A DNA stretch of 64,000 nucleotides from Piezodorus guildinii (taxonomy: Eukaryota > Arthropoda > Insecta > Hemiptera > Pentatomidae). The notes below the pieces were generated by a model, which had not been told where the DNA came from, searched no databases, and saw nothing but the letters and a program-made list of their open reading frames with translations. This document shows, in pieces, positions 23,576 through 34,914 of this stretch. The DNA is taken from NCBI GenBank assembly GCA_023052935.1, contig CM041295.1, positions 22,881,806 through 22,945,805 on the forward strand, read 5' to 3'. The translations under genes and the position numbers were made by a program. Position 1 is the first letter of the stretch. Each line of letters opens with the position of its first letter.

Positions 23576-25789
23576 ATACATAAATACATATAGACATACA
23601 CACCGAGTATCCTGTAATTGATAGGAAAGAGGTGATAGTAGATCTTGACAACAAAAAAGATCATACGTACCATTGTTGATTCTCTACAGAAAAGTTAAAA
23701 GTTCAAGTTTTGTATTTAAATTGTCAAGTTGTAAGAAAAAGCAATTAAAGAAATAAAATTATCTGAAAGTCATTTGTACAAAATAAATGCTTAATGAAAT
23801 TAAAGTGCGGTACACCTACAGCACAATTGTGGCTTAGAAAAACATTCAAAAGTTATTAATTATTAGTGAGATTTATAAGAGTATATATACAATTTTTTGT
23901 CCATCTGAAAGCCAAACTATATTTAATTTCCCAAGAATTTTGTGCAGTTTATGATACTGAAATGAGAACTTAATTACCATGAATTATTTTTAAGGTATCA
24001 CATCGGATGTTTAAAAAAAGCAAGGCATAATAAAAAAAACCCACACAACTTGAATTTTCTGCTTTCTTATGAAAAATCGGACACAAATTTATTTTTTGTC
24101 CCCAAGTTGTCTATCACCTCTTTAAATATTTACAGTACTTATGGAATACTATTTAAATACACAAAATTATGTATATAATATACGCGCGCACATTTAGACA
24201 TTAAATATATACAGACACAATCAAACTTAAAGATTAATACATTCTAGTTATTGTTTCCACAATTACAACAAAAATAAAATAAAATAATCTGAGTAACATC
24301 ATACAAGATATTAATTCATTAAACAAATCATCTAATCATGTTGAATTTAGTTCTATAATAAGTAAAAAACTCCACTTTTTTTCATGTAAGGCTATTATTA
24401 CTAAATAAAAGTTTTAGCACAACTGTATCTATTTCTTAACATTTTTATAAAACATGTTTTTAAAAATTTAAGTCATTCAGGCTAAATGAATAGTTATGTT
24501 CATCTCATTAATTAACTCTCGAGTGCTGATGCAATTTGGTTTATATTGATCCTTACAATATTTAAATAAAAAACTAAAATTTAAATATTTTCTTCCTTCC
24601 ATAAAATGACTAATGAACCAGCGATCTTTTAATCATTAAGCAACCAATAACAATAGGTCTACAGAACCTATATATCTCATTGATAAAGAGAAAAATGATT
24701 AAAACAGTTTTAATATTTTATAACAATCCATGAAACTGTTAAGGATACTATTTGAAACCCAAAATATCCAATTTCTATTGAAACATAGAAATGGACAAAC
24801 AAAAGCTATTTATTCAGTTTTCAAAGAAATAATATAAAACATAAACAATTTTCTTATATAAATACCAAGAAAATACACAAAGCTCAAGTTTTAATTAAAT
24901 AAATCCTCACAAATATTAAATAGTTAAGAGCTGAAAAATATATTCTTATTTCATGAAATTAATCATACTACAAAATTATTGTAAGATAAGGCAAGCATTT
25001 TAATTGAAACGGGCAATGACCGTAGCCATTGTGAAAAATGACAATTAGACATTATAAAGAAGTCCATATAAACACCATATACAAAAAGTCCATATAAAAG
25101 CTTAAGTGATCTGAGGCTTTTTTCCAATAATTTGAATTATAGATCATAAAAGTTACAAAACAAAACTGATGAAAAAATTAAATCAGCACAAGTTTTTTTT
25201 ATAAATAAGTATAAAATTATATCAGCTATATAAGTATAAGTCACAAAAATATATAAATCGAAACCCGTGATTTAAAGGCACCTTAATAGGTGCCCCAATC
25301 AGAATTATGTTCTTTTTTTTTTTCAATAATTTTTGTTATCTTTACTCCAATACAAGTTCAATGAGTATATTTATAACAAATAGGGTAAGTGCACTAATAT
25401 TAGACACGTTTTAGAAAGGGTTTCAACAAAATGTTTCTGAGAGGAATAAAGGTAAGCTAGAAAATTGTTTTGATGACTAAAAATGATTAATTGGCTAGTA
25501 ACTGAGCAACAATGAATATGAAACAAAAGAAAAAGATACTAATTTTTCAAATTGAAAATTAAATTTAGTTTATAAACACAATAGAAATTAAAACCTCAAT
25601 GTAAAGGAATTCAGACAAAAGAGGTTAACTATCTATCTCTTATTATACCTTGCTAATTATGGAGACAAATAAGTTTGATGGATAACATGGCTGTCATTTA
25701 TTGTGTTTTAAGGAGGCTATTTCTAAACTTAATATCAGATTTTCAAATTTTAATTAAGATTGAGATCTTTTTTTTAATCAAGGAATTCT

Positions 25790-26650
25790 ATACAACAAGA
25801 AAATCACACAAATCTCTAGTAAAAAAATTAAAAAAACACTAATGATTAATCATATCAACAATGGGTGGTTCTTGACCTCTTCTATGAGCTTCATCCAGTT
25901 CGATACATAGCCGCTGTCCTCTAATTCCCTTAATAATTGTAAATAATTCTGACAAACTATTCAAGAAATCACACAAATCTCTAATCAGAAAACCTTCCAC
26001 TGATTGTTAATGATTCTGATGAAATGAATAATAAGCTAACATATTCAATTTTTACTGTGCCTCAATCAATTAATTAAACATCAAATATTTTACTGATTTT
26101 ATGTTGCCGCTTAACTCAATTAATCACCAACATTTTTTTAACTATTGTGAAATAACAAAGATAAACAAAGCAAAATTTAACTACCTCTTAAATGTGAATG
26201 CAAGATGAGTTGGTTTACATCTACTTGAAAAGGGAACTCATTATTTATTTTAAAAACGTAAGAATCAAAATAGAAAAGCATAAAATTGATTTGGAAATGC
26301 TATTATCTGAATATTAATATATAATTCTAGCATAAACCTTAACCTCAACTGAAAAGCAGAAACCACTACTCTGTTTCACTTGCTTATTGTCACTTTGTTT
26401 AAGGTAAAACAAAACAACAATAAAGAATGATTTTAACTAAAGGCATAAGAGTCTACTACCAGGAAATCATACTAATCTCAAATCAAAAATACCCCCCTTC
26501 ACTAATCGTTAATAATTATGATAAAATTAAAAAGGAACAAACATATTCAACCTTTACTGTGCCACCTAAATCAATTAATCGCCAAACATTTTTAAACTAT
26601 TGTAAAATAACAAAGATAAATATAGGAAAATCTAATAACATCCTAAAGTA
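25790..26650. repeat. Local diverged duplication, three partial units
   Basis: The block AAATCACACAAATCTCT and its flank occurs at about 25798-25850 (short unit), about 25965-26190 and about 26460-26650 (longer units). The two longer units also share TGATTGTTAATGATT / TAATCGTTAATAATT, CATATTCAA..TTTACTGTGCC and AACTATTGT(A/G)AAATAACAAAG. Units are offset by about 490 bp and have clearly diverged. Confidence 0.75.
25845..26015 (-). other. Exon-like open frame in a GC-richer island
   Basis: Reading minus from about 26013 to a TAG at about 25845, 56 codons stay open: VEGFLIRDLCDFLNS, then LSELFTIIKGIRGQRL, then CIELDEAHRRGQEPP, ending near INH. Its second half is much GC-richer than anything else in this 10-kb stretch. 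A second frame is also open after an AG at about 25944: NYLQLLRELEDSGYVSNW, then KLIEEVKNHP. I recognise neither peptide. It might be a terminal exon, coding repeat or retrocopy piece. No start codon or upstream exon was found. Confidence 0.35.
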
Positions 26651-28098
26651 CTTTCTCTAGCTGAAAGGTCTATGGACACTGATGTGAACACACATCTTAA
26701 AATCTGTAACCCCTAAAAAATATTTAAGAGGAAATTTTCCTTAGCAACTGCCAAGATAACACCTAACTTAAGGGTAATTATTAATTTATAACCTTACGTT
26801 TCAAAGTCTAAACTCATAGTGTCTACTAGTGGTGCACCAACCCTATCATAAAGAAATTTATAAATTGAATTTAAAAAATTTCATTTCCAGATAGAAAATC
26901 TTTGCACTAATTTTAAATTTAGCAGATTAAAGATAATTAAGTAAAAACATTTCTTTCCAAGATTAGAGATCATTGCTAGCAACTATTTCAGCTCTGAGTA
27001 TGACATCATTTTTAAAAACAGATCACACATAAAAAATCAACTTCACAAAATAATTAACTATACAAAAATATTACATAACCATTTTAATTATTTATGACAG
27101 TTCATAACTAACTTTCATATTGTTTTTAAAATACTGTACAGCACAAGTATAATGCTAAGCTAGAAATCAGAATAAAATTCTATATTGAAGGATAATATAT
27201 TGTTTGTGCTTTTTTGTAACCAATAGATATAAAAAGAATTATGTAATATACTTATGATGATAAGCCAACATAATATGAGAAGTAATGACAATTGGTAAAT
27301 TCATAAAATTTATTAGAGGTTACTTGTTAAAACCAATAACTAACAAGTATGCCCCTCAAGGCCAACCAATTATTAGTTAGGACCAATGTACATACACACT
27401 CATAATCAGACATAAACATAGAACCACAATTGCATACAATACACATTTAATTGTTTAATTACAACTAAAACTTTGTACAATATTTATAGACACACAACAA
27501 ACAATTTTAACATGCATAAGTTTAATATAAGGGATGGAGCATCGAATGGAAGATCATCAGGCTATCATTAATTAAATTATAACTTTGCTTCACAAAAATT
27601 TAATAAATATGTATCATAAAAAGTGAAATAAAAATAGATATTTGTTGTGAACTTAAAAGTCTGAACCATGCCAACACAAAATTGGTAAAATTTTGTCAAA
27701 TTTCAAAATTTTGTAAAAATAATATGAGTGATTCTAGACATATAAGTAAATATCATTACATCAAGTAGACTAAAATAGTTTTAGCCACACAGCAGTTGTA
27801 TCACCCAATTTATACCACAAGGTATATGATTTAGTAATTTTTAAAAACAATTTTTTTTTTTTTATAGAATCAGACTTTTCACTCTTTATATCTTATATAA
27901 TTTTTATCTGTTTTCAATCTTAAAAATGAATCTCCAATCACTCATTCCAGTTTCTCTCTCTTTCATTCACGTTCTCTCATTTTATTATAATTATTACAAC
28001 TTTATTTTAGAATAAATAACAGGTAAAAATTAAATATTGTCTCATAAGCATTCTTGAGAATGTGTATTTGATATAAAAAGATACATTAGAAGAATAAT
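26651..28098. other. AT-rich DNA, possible 3' UTR of the phosphatase gene
   Basis: No gene recognised. If the predicted last phosphatase exon at 28.1 kb is right, part of this would be its 3' UTR; the polyadenylation site cannot be chosen among many AATAAA-like sites. Confidence 0.35.
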
Positions 28099-28116
28099 TT
28101 AGTTTGGATCCAGCTC
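28099..28116 (-). CDS. PPM1: PPM1-type phosphatase, predicted exon 6 (last five codons)
   Basis: Exon 5 ends in phase 0. The strongest downstream acceptor I saw is a long T/A-rich tract ending TTTTTTTCAG at 28117-28118. It is followed in phase by GAG CTG GAT CCA AAC TAA, giving the C-terminus ELDPN. The intron would be 6.7 kb. If exon 5 is instead read through its donor, the protein would end after about eight different residues. Which end is used cannot be settled from sequence. Confidence 0.4.
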   Translation of the reverse strand, partial: ELDPN

Positions 28117-28253
28117 CTGAAAAAAATAAATAAATAAAACATATATATGCATGTATTACCTGAAATTGTAAAAACAAAACAAATGCTGTAAGAATATTGT
28201 TTTTCACATGATGAATATATTTTGGCAATTTAAAGTTATATTTAATTAAGAAT

Positions 28254-28255
<2 letters not shown>

Positions 28256-28292
<37 letters not shown>

Positions 28293-28323
28293 CATCACAA
28301 CACACACACACACACACACACAC
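28256..28323. repeat. (AT)n then (CA)n microsatellites
   Basis: (AT)n at about 28256-28291, then CATCACAA, then (CA)n to about 28323. Confidence 0.95.
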
Positions 28324-28639
28324 ATTCTTATTCTTCACTAACAACATTCATTACAATCAGTTATTTCTGCATTGTATAAAAATATTATTTTACCTTGCAT
28401 CATTTCTATACTAATACTTAATTAAAAAATTTTCTGAAAGTGAACTGCTTAGTGGGAATAAGGAACCAATGTGCTTTGAAGAATTAAAAAGCAAGAGTAG
28501 TTTAGTAACCACTGAGAGTATTTCGGTAGTTGTTTACTCAGGTTATCCTATGTATTGTATGAGTATTAAATAGATAAGACCGCTTCTACCCCCAACATAG
28601 CCTCTCCTCTTTACTTCATTTTATTATCAGTTTCACCAC

Positions 28640-29290
28640 TCGCTCTCAATATGGCAGTGTGTTCTATCTGTAAAGCTAATGTACCATGAGAAGACAAGAC
28701 GGTGATAGCATGTTCTTTATGTAAAATAATTTATCATAGTAAATGAGCGAATGTCTATGAATCAGCAAAGAAAAAATGGATATGTGGCCAATGAGAGTTG
28801 TCACTGAAGTATTATTAACTGAAATTTAAGCTTAAAAAATTAACTGAAAAATATAGAGGTTAGCCTTAATCAAGCAGAGCAGGTCCAACTTTCTCACTCA
28901 ATAGAAATTAGATGAATCCCCGTAAAATCCGGAGAATCTCCTGAGGGGAGTAGTTAGCTCTATTGGAGTTGCATAGGGCGTCCGAAACTCGGCAGAGGAC
29001 CTAGATAAAGTAGAAAGAAAAAAATGAGAGGAGAAGATCCCCTATTGTCACACGTTTTGTTTGTTAGATATTTCATGACGAGGTGGTTCGTCTTTGAAAA
29101 GTGAAAAGAGATTTCACTACTAGGCACCTCGGCTGGGATAATGACAAATTGAGTTACATCTCTGGGGAAATGTAAGCCTCGAACAGAAACCTTTGCTGGT
29201 TGGCAAGGCAGAAGAAAGCTGCAGCCAGAATTAAATGTGTTTGGTGTGCTGCAGGGCGGGTCCGTTGTAGACTAGATGATGGCCAAAGCC
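28640..29290 (+). pseudogene. Retroelement ORF1-like relic with PHD-like zinc finger
   Basis: From 28651 the plus strand reads MAVCSICKANVP, a stop, then EDKTVIACSLCKIIYHSK, then a stop and ANVYESAKKKWICGQ: a broken C-x2-C...C-x2-C-x4-H...W-x-C pattern like PHD fingers found in ORF1 proteins of some LINEs. Stops are in frame. Downstream (28950-29290), frames such as VRNLAEDLDKVERKK and TETFAGWQGRRK look like decayed coding DNA. It ends where dispersed repeat A begins. Element class not certain. Confidence 0.5.
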
Positions 29291-29297
29291 AGTAATT

Positions 29298-29413
29298 GAT
29301 GTTGATTTCCAAAAGGTACTAAAGACAATTTTTTCTAAATTGAAATTTTGACCTATTTGTATTCTAGTGGTTTAGTTTTATCTAAATCTGTCATCAGATT
29401 TTATCTAAAAATC
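29298..29413 (+). repeat. Dispersed repeat A, copy 2
   Basis: Matches 679-780 (see that entry). Immediately followed by a tandem array built on the same TTCCAAAAGG.ACTA motif. Confidence 0.6.
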
Positions 29414-29429
29414 CTTTAAAAATGTATTT

Positions 29430-29545
29430 GAAAATTGCATTTCATTCCAAAAGGGACTAAATCCACATTTCATTTCATTCCAAAAGGGACTAAATCCACA
29501 TTTCATTTCATTCCAAAAGGTACTAAAAAAATTTCCTTTCAAAAT
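29430..29545 (+). repeat. 33-bp tandem repeat, three units
   Basis: Units starting TTCCAAAAGGGACTAAATCC at 29445 and 29478 and TTCCAAAAGGTACTAAA at 29511, exactly 33 bp apart. The motif also opens repeat A (688 and 29307) and occurs inverted near 31815. Confidence 0.85.
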
Positions 29546-30013
29546 GTATTATATCCACTGTAAACAGATAACCTTTCCTATCATTTTATTAGTACTATAT
29601 TTTAAAGTACTGTATATATATACTAATATTTAGTACTATATTTTCTATTATACAGCAGAAGCACCAAACCTTGTAATATATCACCTATTAATTTGTTTTC
29701 TTCCTTTTATGCATAAAAATGCATTGGTTCATTTAGCATGTCTTAAATCACCACTATTATTTTATTTTGATAAATGGTTTTACCCAAATAATCAGTTTTT
29801 AGTTAGTTATAAACAACTTAATTGCTTCGCTAAGGTTCTCAATTACATTAAGTTTTTTCATATTTCTTCTTTAGTTGTTATGAAAATTTTCAGAAACTCA
29901 CATTTTACTATAAGGGTATTTTATCCAGCAAATGGCTGGAATTAGAATTCCCTGACCTTGCTAAATATAAAAAGAAAAATTGTGGATATAATTAGTTGAC
30001 CGTTGAGAATTAC

Positions 30014-30203
30014 TGAAGGAATTAGTCCGGGTGGCGGTCATTAAATGAAACAATTTAATAGTTTTAACTATTTCATTGTTTGCCAAAAACAACTATTATA
30101 CTACTATAATACAACTAAATAACTATTTCATTGGCAAACAATGAAATAGTTAAAACTATTAAATTGTTTCATTTAATGACCGCCACCCGGACTAATTCCT
30201 TCA
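30014..30203. repeat. Perfect palindrome, 73-bp arms, 44-bp spacer
   Basis: Left arm 30014-30086 and right arm 30131-30203 are exact reverse complements by my reading. The right arm includes ACTATT, then ACCGCCACCC, then ACT..CCTTC, matching the segment downstream of the hammerhead-like motif in the Penelope-like relic (55345-55385). It is therefore probably another inverted pair of that family's tail. Confidence 0.85.
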
Positions 30204-30523
30204 ATAAAAAGAAAAACTGTGCCTGATCTAACCTAAAGACATTTTTTATTTAAAAAAGGTAAAAGACCAAAATGAAAGTTTAAAGGTTATTTATTTATCA
30301 GTCTTTAAAGTTCAAAACATATTTCATAATTACATACTTTCTTATTATAGTGCCAAAAATAAATAAAAGGACCTTGGAATATTAGCTTTCTTGATGAAGA
30401 ATATACAATAAAATCTAGTTAACCAACAAGGAAAGATATTTCTCAGAGTGAGAATAGGGAAATATACATAACTTAGTAATTAACATAATAAAGACGTTAT
30501 TTGTGAGTAGAGACCGGATTTTC

Positions 30524-30630
30524 GTGCAGTAAAAAGCTGAAAAACGTGCAGTAAAAACCTCAAAACATGCAATATCGTGCAGTAAAAATCTCGAAATATG
30601 CAAAATAGTGCAGCAAAACCCCATAATACA
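30524..30630. repeat. About 31-bp tandem repeat, 3-4 degenerate units
   Basis: Units begin GTGCAGTAAAAA(C/G)CT.AAAA and end ATGCAA.AT. They produce the repetitive minus-strand frames at 30415-30701, which were not called as genes. Confidence 0.75.
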
Positions 30631-30780
30631 AAATTGAGGGTATATACACATTTTACATCCAAAAAATAATTAACATAAATCCATAAGGAAGAACTTAACA
30701 TTTTAAAAGTTGTTTTCTTGAGAAATTACTTCCCTATAGTTAAAAATAAAATTAAAAAAACACGAGTCAAGTAAATAAAA

Positions 30781-30820
30781 GATATATATATATATGATAT
30801 ATATATATATATATATATAA
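30781..30820. repeat. (AT)n microsatellite
   Basis: About 40 bp of AT repeat with one TGAT interruption. Confidence 0.9.
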
Positions 30821-31829
30821 TTCTTCTTTTTTTTTTTAACTAAACAAAATTATCTAATAATTTAAATAATTGATAAATAAAATTAGACTAATAGTTTAAA
30901 TAATTGATCATCAATCAAATATTTGTCTGGTTCCTACCTTCAGTAGTTAATTAGATTGTGAATTTACAAAACACGTGATAAGTCAATCTAGAATAACTCA
31001 CTAAAAACATTTTGATGAATTAAACAGAAATGCTTATTAATAATAAACAGAGCTATGTTATTTAGACCATGGTAATTAAATAAATATATATAATTTTAAA
31101 TGGTATTCAATGGTAATTTTCCGCTGTTTTTCTTAAGATCTATTTTTTCTGCTTCAATATATGCTTGTTTCCAGCTAACAACAAAATAAATAATAGTATT
31201 TTTATAAATTACATCCTAAATTATAACAAGGGAGAATTTATTGACTGTTTTATAATAAGCATCAGTTTTTTTTTTGTTTTGTTTTTTTGTTTGTTTTTTC
31301 ACTCCTTTGATTTTGACTGAATAAAAGCAATCCAAAACAGTTTTTCCCATCACATCTAAAAGCTCGGGGTAATTAGATAACCAGGTTTTTAATTTTCGAG
31401 TAGACACTTGTTATCCTTTCAGCATTATTAAGACATTGATATTTAACTTTTTTAACCTATACAAATTCTGAAAAAAAAATCTGAGATTTGAAATAGCACT
31501 TCTAACTAAATACTCACAGAGAATTCTGAAGGGTAGTAAACAGAGGATTCAATATAACAACAACAATGATCGAATTAGTCCTTCCAAGAAGTGCTAATTC
31601 GAAAATTACGGAACACAATAAAAACAATAAAACACATAACACACAGTACTATATCCATATTATATGGTTAAAAAGTGCAATAACTTAGAAAAATAAGTTG
31701 TTAATACAGTAAAAAATCAACTTTAGATTTTAATAAAAAAAGAATCAAGAAAATTGGTCCAGTAATAAATAAAGGACAGATTTTTTTTTCCTGTAAAATT
31801 TTCTAAATTGGATATAGTACCTTTTGGAA

Positions 31830-32790
31830 CTCAACGTCTCAATTGTTATAAACACCTATCCTGTTCTCTAGCTATGTCAATAACCTCCCCATTTCCTCAC
31901 ATCACTGTAAATATCACCTTTATGCCAATGACCTCCAAATTTACCTTTCCTTTTATCCCACCTATATGCCCAAGATAGTCCAAAAGCTACGAGAAGACAT
32001 TGACAGTATTAATTTATGGGCCATCAAGAATTGTCTAAAGCTTAGTGTAAATAAAACTTAAGCCATTCTAATCGGTTCTAAACATCTACACACCTTTTGC
32101 CACCGTTTACTTTACCTCAACCATAAGCCCATCACCATACACACCCACACACTCATATGTCAGAAACCTAGGTATTCCTTAACCAAAACCTCTCCTGATA
32201 ATCACTTTTCCCAAATCTGCAGAAAATACATTGCCATCCTTAAACAGTTCGTTAAATCCTTAAACAGACTACAAAAATTATCATTAAAAACCCACTAGCT
32301 CCTAGTTTCCTCTCTTAACTTCCCCTACTTATATTATGGCTGCCTAGAGTGAGGCAGACTGTCAGAGAGGCTTGAGATGGGCAAAAGAGACGAATGAACT
32401 GCTTCATTAGATTTATCTTGGGAGTTCTCAAGCATACACATGTCTTCACTTGGTATGCTGAGTTGAAGAGGCTCTACCCGAAATTTCTACGGCAATACTT
32501 CCTAGGAACCTATCTCTATCAATACTTTACAACCAAAAAAAATCCTGTATATTTACATGTTCCACGTCCACTCTATTAACACAAGATCCCAGCTCTTAAA
32601 CCTGCTTATTCCCCCTCATAGAACTACTTCCTTAGTCAATCGTGCATCTTTATTCTAGAATTTCTTAACCTCAGTCCATTCGTACATTTCAATCCTTAAC
32701 TGCATTTAAAAATCAATTATTCACTGATCTCCTAGAATATAAATCTACTGTGCCTTTATTAAGTTGAACTATTTAGTCTCTTTATTCTTA
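31830..32790 (+). pseudogene. Jockey/CR1-like LINE RT fragment, C-terminal half
   Basis: LFSSYVNNLP leads into HLYANDLQIYLS, the catalytic YXDD box with its first Asp changed to Asn. LREDIDSINLWAIKNCLKLS and NKT (the W..N.L.LN.KT motif) follow, then a decayed thumb. The end reads PHRTTSLVNRASLF and ISILNCI.KSII, typical of the C-terminus of this LINE group. Several stops interrupt it. The tail ends about 60 bp before the mariner at 32857. The element at 62.0-62.7 kb has a similar C-terminus. Confidence 0.8.
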
Positions 32791-32856
32791 TTCAATTTTT
32801 GTTTTTGTTTAAGTATGTGTTAAAGTAATTTAAAATTCTTTAAGGTAGCAATATTA

Positions 32857-34111
32857 CCAGGTGCAGAAGTATGAAACCGGAATTTCCCTATAATGATGCT
32901 CGCTATCAGTTTAAAGACCGTAAGACCGCTTCTGTAGCGCCATCTTTTTCCTCTAACAGCTGACGAAGTTTGTCAACTCACAATAACCTAAGTTTCATAA
33001 ACCAGTATATTTTTCCATAACCTCAAACATGTCGAGTTTTGTGCCTATGAACTATGATTTGTGGACAGAATTGGTTTTCTGCTATAATTTGTAGAAAACT
33101 GTTGGAGAATTGCATAGAATGCTTGTTGAAGCATACGGTGAAAATGCAAAACTCAATGCTTTGAGTGGTTTAAAAAATTTAAAAGCGGTGATTTTGACGT
33201 GAGAAACGAGTAGCATGGGAAACCACCGAAAATGTTTGAAGATAAGGACTTGCAAGCCTTATTGGATGAAGACGCTACTCAGACTCAACAAGAACTCGCG
33301 GAACAATTAAATGTGACACAAAAAGCAGCAGTATCTCTTCCTCTAATAGCTATGGGAAAAATTCAGAAAGTGGGAAAATGAGTACCACATGAACTGAATG
33401 AAAGACAGCAAGAAAACCGAAAAACCACATGTCAAATTCTGCTCCTCAGATGTAAAAGAAAATCATTTCTTCATAGAAGAATCACAGGTGATGAAAAGTG
33501 GATGTATTTTCAGAATCCTAAGCGATGTAAATCATGGGTGAATCTAGTTGAACCATCAAATCCACTGCAAGGCCAAATCGTTTAGGAAAGAAAACAATGC
33601 TGTGCGTTTGGTGGGATCAAAAGGGTATAATATATTATGAGCGACTAAAACCTGGCAAACCGTTACCACTGATCGCTACCAACAACAAATGATTGATTTG
33701 AATCGAGCATTACATGAAAAACAACCGGAAAATGCAAAAAGGCAACATTTTGCTTCATGATAATGCCCCCTCACACATAGCATAACGGGTCACGGATACG
33801 ATCAAGATGTTCAATTGGGAAATACTAGTGTACGCGGCTTATTTTCTAGACTTGGCTCCGTCTGATTATCATCTATTCGCATCATTGGGACAAGCACTCG
33901 CCGAACAACACTTTGATTTGTATGAAAATGTACTAAAATAGCTGGAAAATGGTTCTATTCAAAGAAAGATTTTTTTTTTTTTTTGACATGGCATTCATAA
34001 CCTGCTGAAGAGGTAGGAAAAATGAATTAATTCCAATGGTGACTAATTTGAATAAAATATTCTTTATAATTTTCAAATAACAGACGTGAAATTTCATACT
34101 TCTACACCTGG
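32857..34111 (+). mobile_element. Mariner element, full length with both TIRs
   Basis: TIRs start CCAGGTGCAGAAGTATGAAA at 32857 and are mirrored at about 34081-34111 (TTTCATACTTCTACACCTGG). Both sides are flanked by TA (32855-32856, 34112-34113). Length 1255 bp is that expected of a complete mariner. It is inside the last phosphatase intron, on the opposite strand to that gene. Confidence 0.92.
33029..34030 (+). pseudogene. Mariner transposase, decayed, DD34D motif still spaced
   Basis: ATG at 33029. The frame is broken early by TAG (in LVFCYNL-stop-KTVGE), then by more stops and frameshifts. Recognisable are the first HTH region (FKKFKSGDFDVRN), LQALLDEDATQTQQELAEQLNV, the VPHELNERQQENRK linker, ITGDEKWMYFQNPKR with Asp 1, HDNAPSHIA with Asp 2 (codon 33759) and LAPSDYHLF with Asp 3 (codon 33864). 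The last two codons are 105 bp apart, giving 34 intervening residues. A T-run at 33971-33986 adds a frameshift near the C-terminus. Confidence 0.9.
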
Positions 34112-34150
34112 TATATATAAATTCATTACATGTAGTATAATTTTCTATCC

Positions 34151-34154
<4 letters not shown>

Positions 34155-34222
<68 letters not shown>
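34155..34222. repeat. (AT)n microsatellite
   Basis: About 65 bp of AT repeat with one GTAT interruption. Confidence 0.95.
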
Positions 34223-34649
34223 CACATATATTATAATTAAATTATTTATATAATATTATAAAATTTGTATAGTCAGAAGAGAAATCTCAAAATTGTACTT
34301 TTATAAATATTCTTAGGGGACTGGCTGTCCCAGAATAAAAATTATTTTTCATTCATTCAAATATTTAGGTCAGTAAGAATACTAAAACTATCAAAAAAAC
34401 GCCTAAAAAATGGTAATTTTAAAATTAAAAACATTAGTTTTCTCATTCATTTAGTCTTGTTCACTCTATAAGCAGTCATTCACTATCTCCATTATCTAAG
34501 ACTATTATAAATAATTTTAATATTGTCATAAACTTTCTACAACTTTCACAAGATAAAATAAAAATCTTTCATGCAAAATAAAAAACAAAACAAATAAAAG
34601 CTTAATTTTTATAAATAAAAAAGTAGAACAAAAAAGAATTTTAGGGATT

Positions 34650-34757
34650 AAAAATTTGTGTAAGGTAGTTTCTCATAGGTGTGACTAAATGGTATAAATT
34701 TGGTTCAAATACACGCGGGGGCAGATTTCACATGCTTATTCGGCTAGGCTCTTAGTG
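34650..34757 (+). repeat. Dispersed repeat C, copy 1
   Basis: About 105 bp matching 52600-52712 in opposite orientation with no gaps. Shared core words are GTTTCTCATAGGTGTGA, ATGGTATAAATTTGGTTC, GGGGGCAGATTT, ACATGCTTATTC. Read in one frame, both copies give similar peptides (FLIGV..WYKFGS, then GGRF.MLI.LGS), but this copy has TAG where the other has TGG. Confidence 0.8.
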
Positions 34758-34859
34758 AAAATGTATAAAATGTTGGGAAAGTCACATGTTTTAAAGCGTG
34801 ATTAAAATAAAATTGATATCATCTAAAGATTATTAAAGAATATAATTTAGATAACATAC

Positions 34860-34914
34860 TGATTCAGCTCGATGTGGACACAGCTCTTTGTAAATTGATT
34901 CTATTATTGGCCTT
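34860..34914 (-). CDS. PPM1: PPM1-type phosphatase, exon 5
   Basis: Acceptor TTTTTTCAG ends at 34915. The exon completes the AAA codon split from exon 4 and codes RPIIESIYKELCPHRAES. It matches the KR..IE.VY..L.PHR segment of PPM1A/PPM1B that follows the PPGGGL loop. Donor is GTATGT at 34859. Residues about 346-363 of the protein. Confidence 0.88.

Larger units (their letters stand above)
21137..25790. other. AT-rich gene-poor DNA
   Basis: No gene recognised. Holds the microsatellites at 22.82 and 23.41 kb. Frames within the CA/TG repeat (23367-23673) are low-complexity artefacts. Confidence 0.45.

Noticed and set aside
23367..23673. His/Thr-rich and Val/Cys-rich frames on both strands
   Set aside because: Produced entirely by the (TG)n microsatellite.
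29430..29545. CRISPR array
   Set aside because: Regularly spaced repeat motif, but it is a plain 33-bp tandem repeat in a eukaryotic genome with no distinct spacers and no cas genes.
29709..29945. 78-codon plus-strand frame
   Set aside because: AT-biased, no family likeness, no linked exon.
30415..30701. Cys/Phe-rich minus-strand frames
   Set aside because: They come from the 31-bp tandem repeat.
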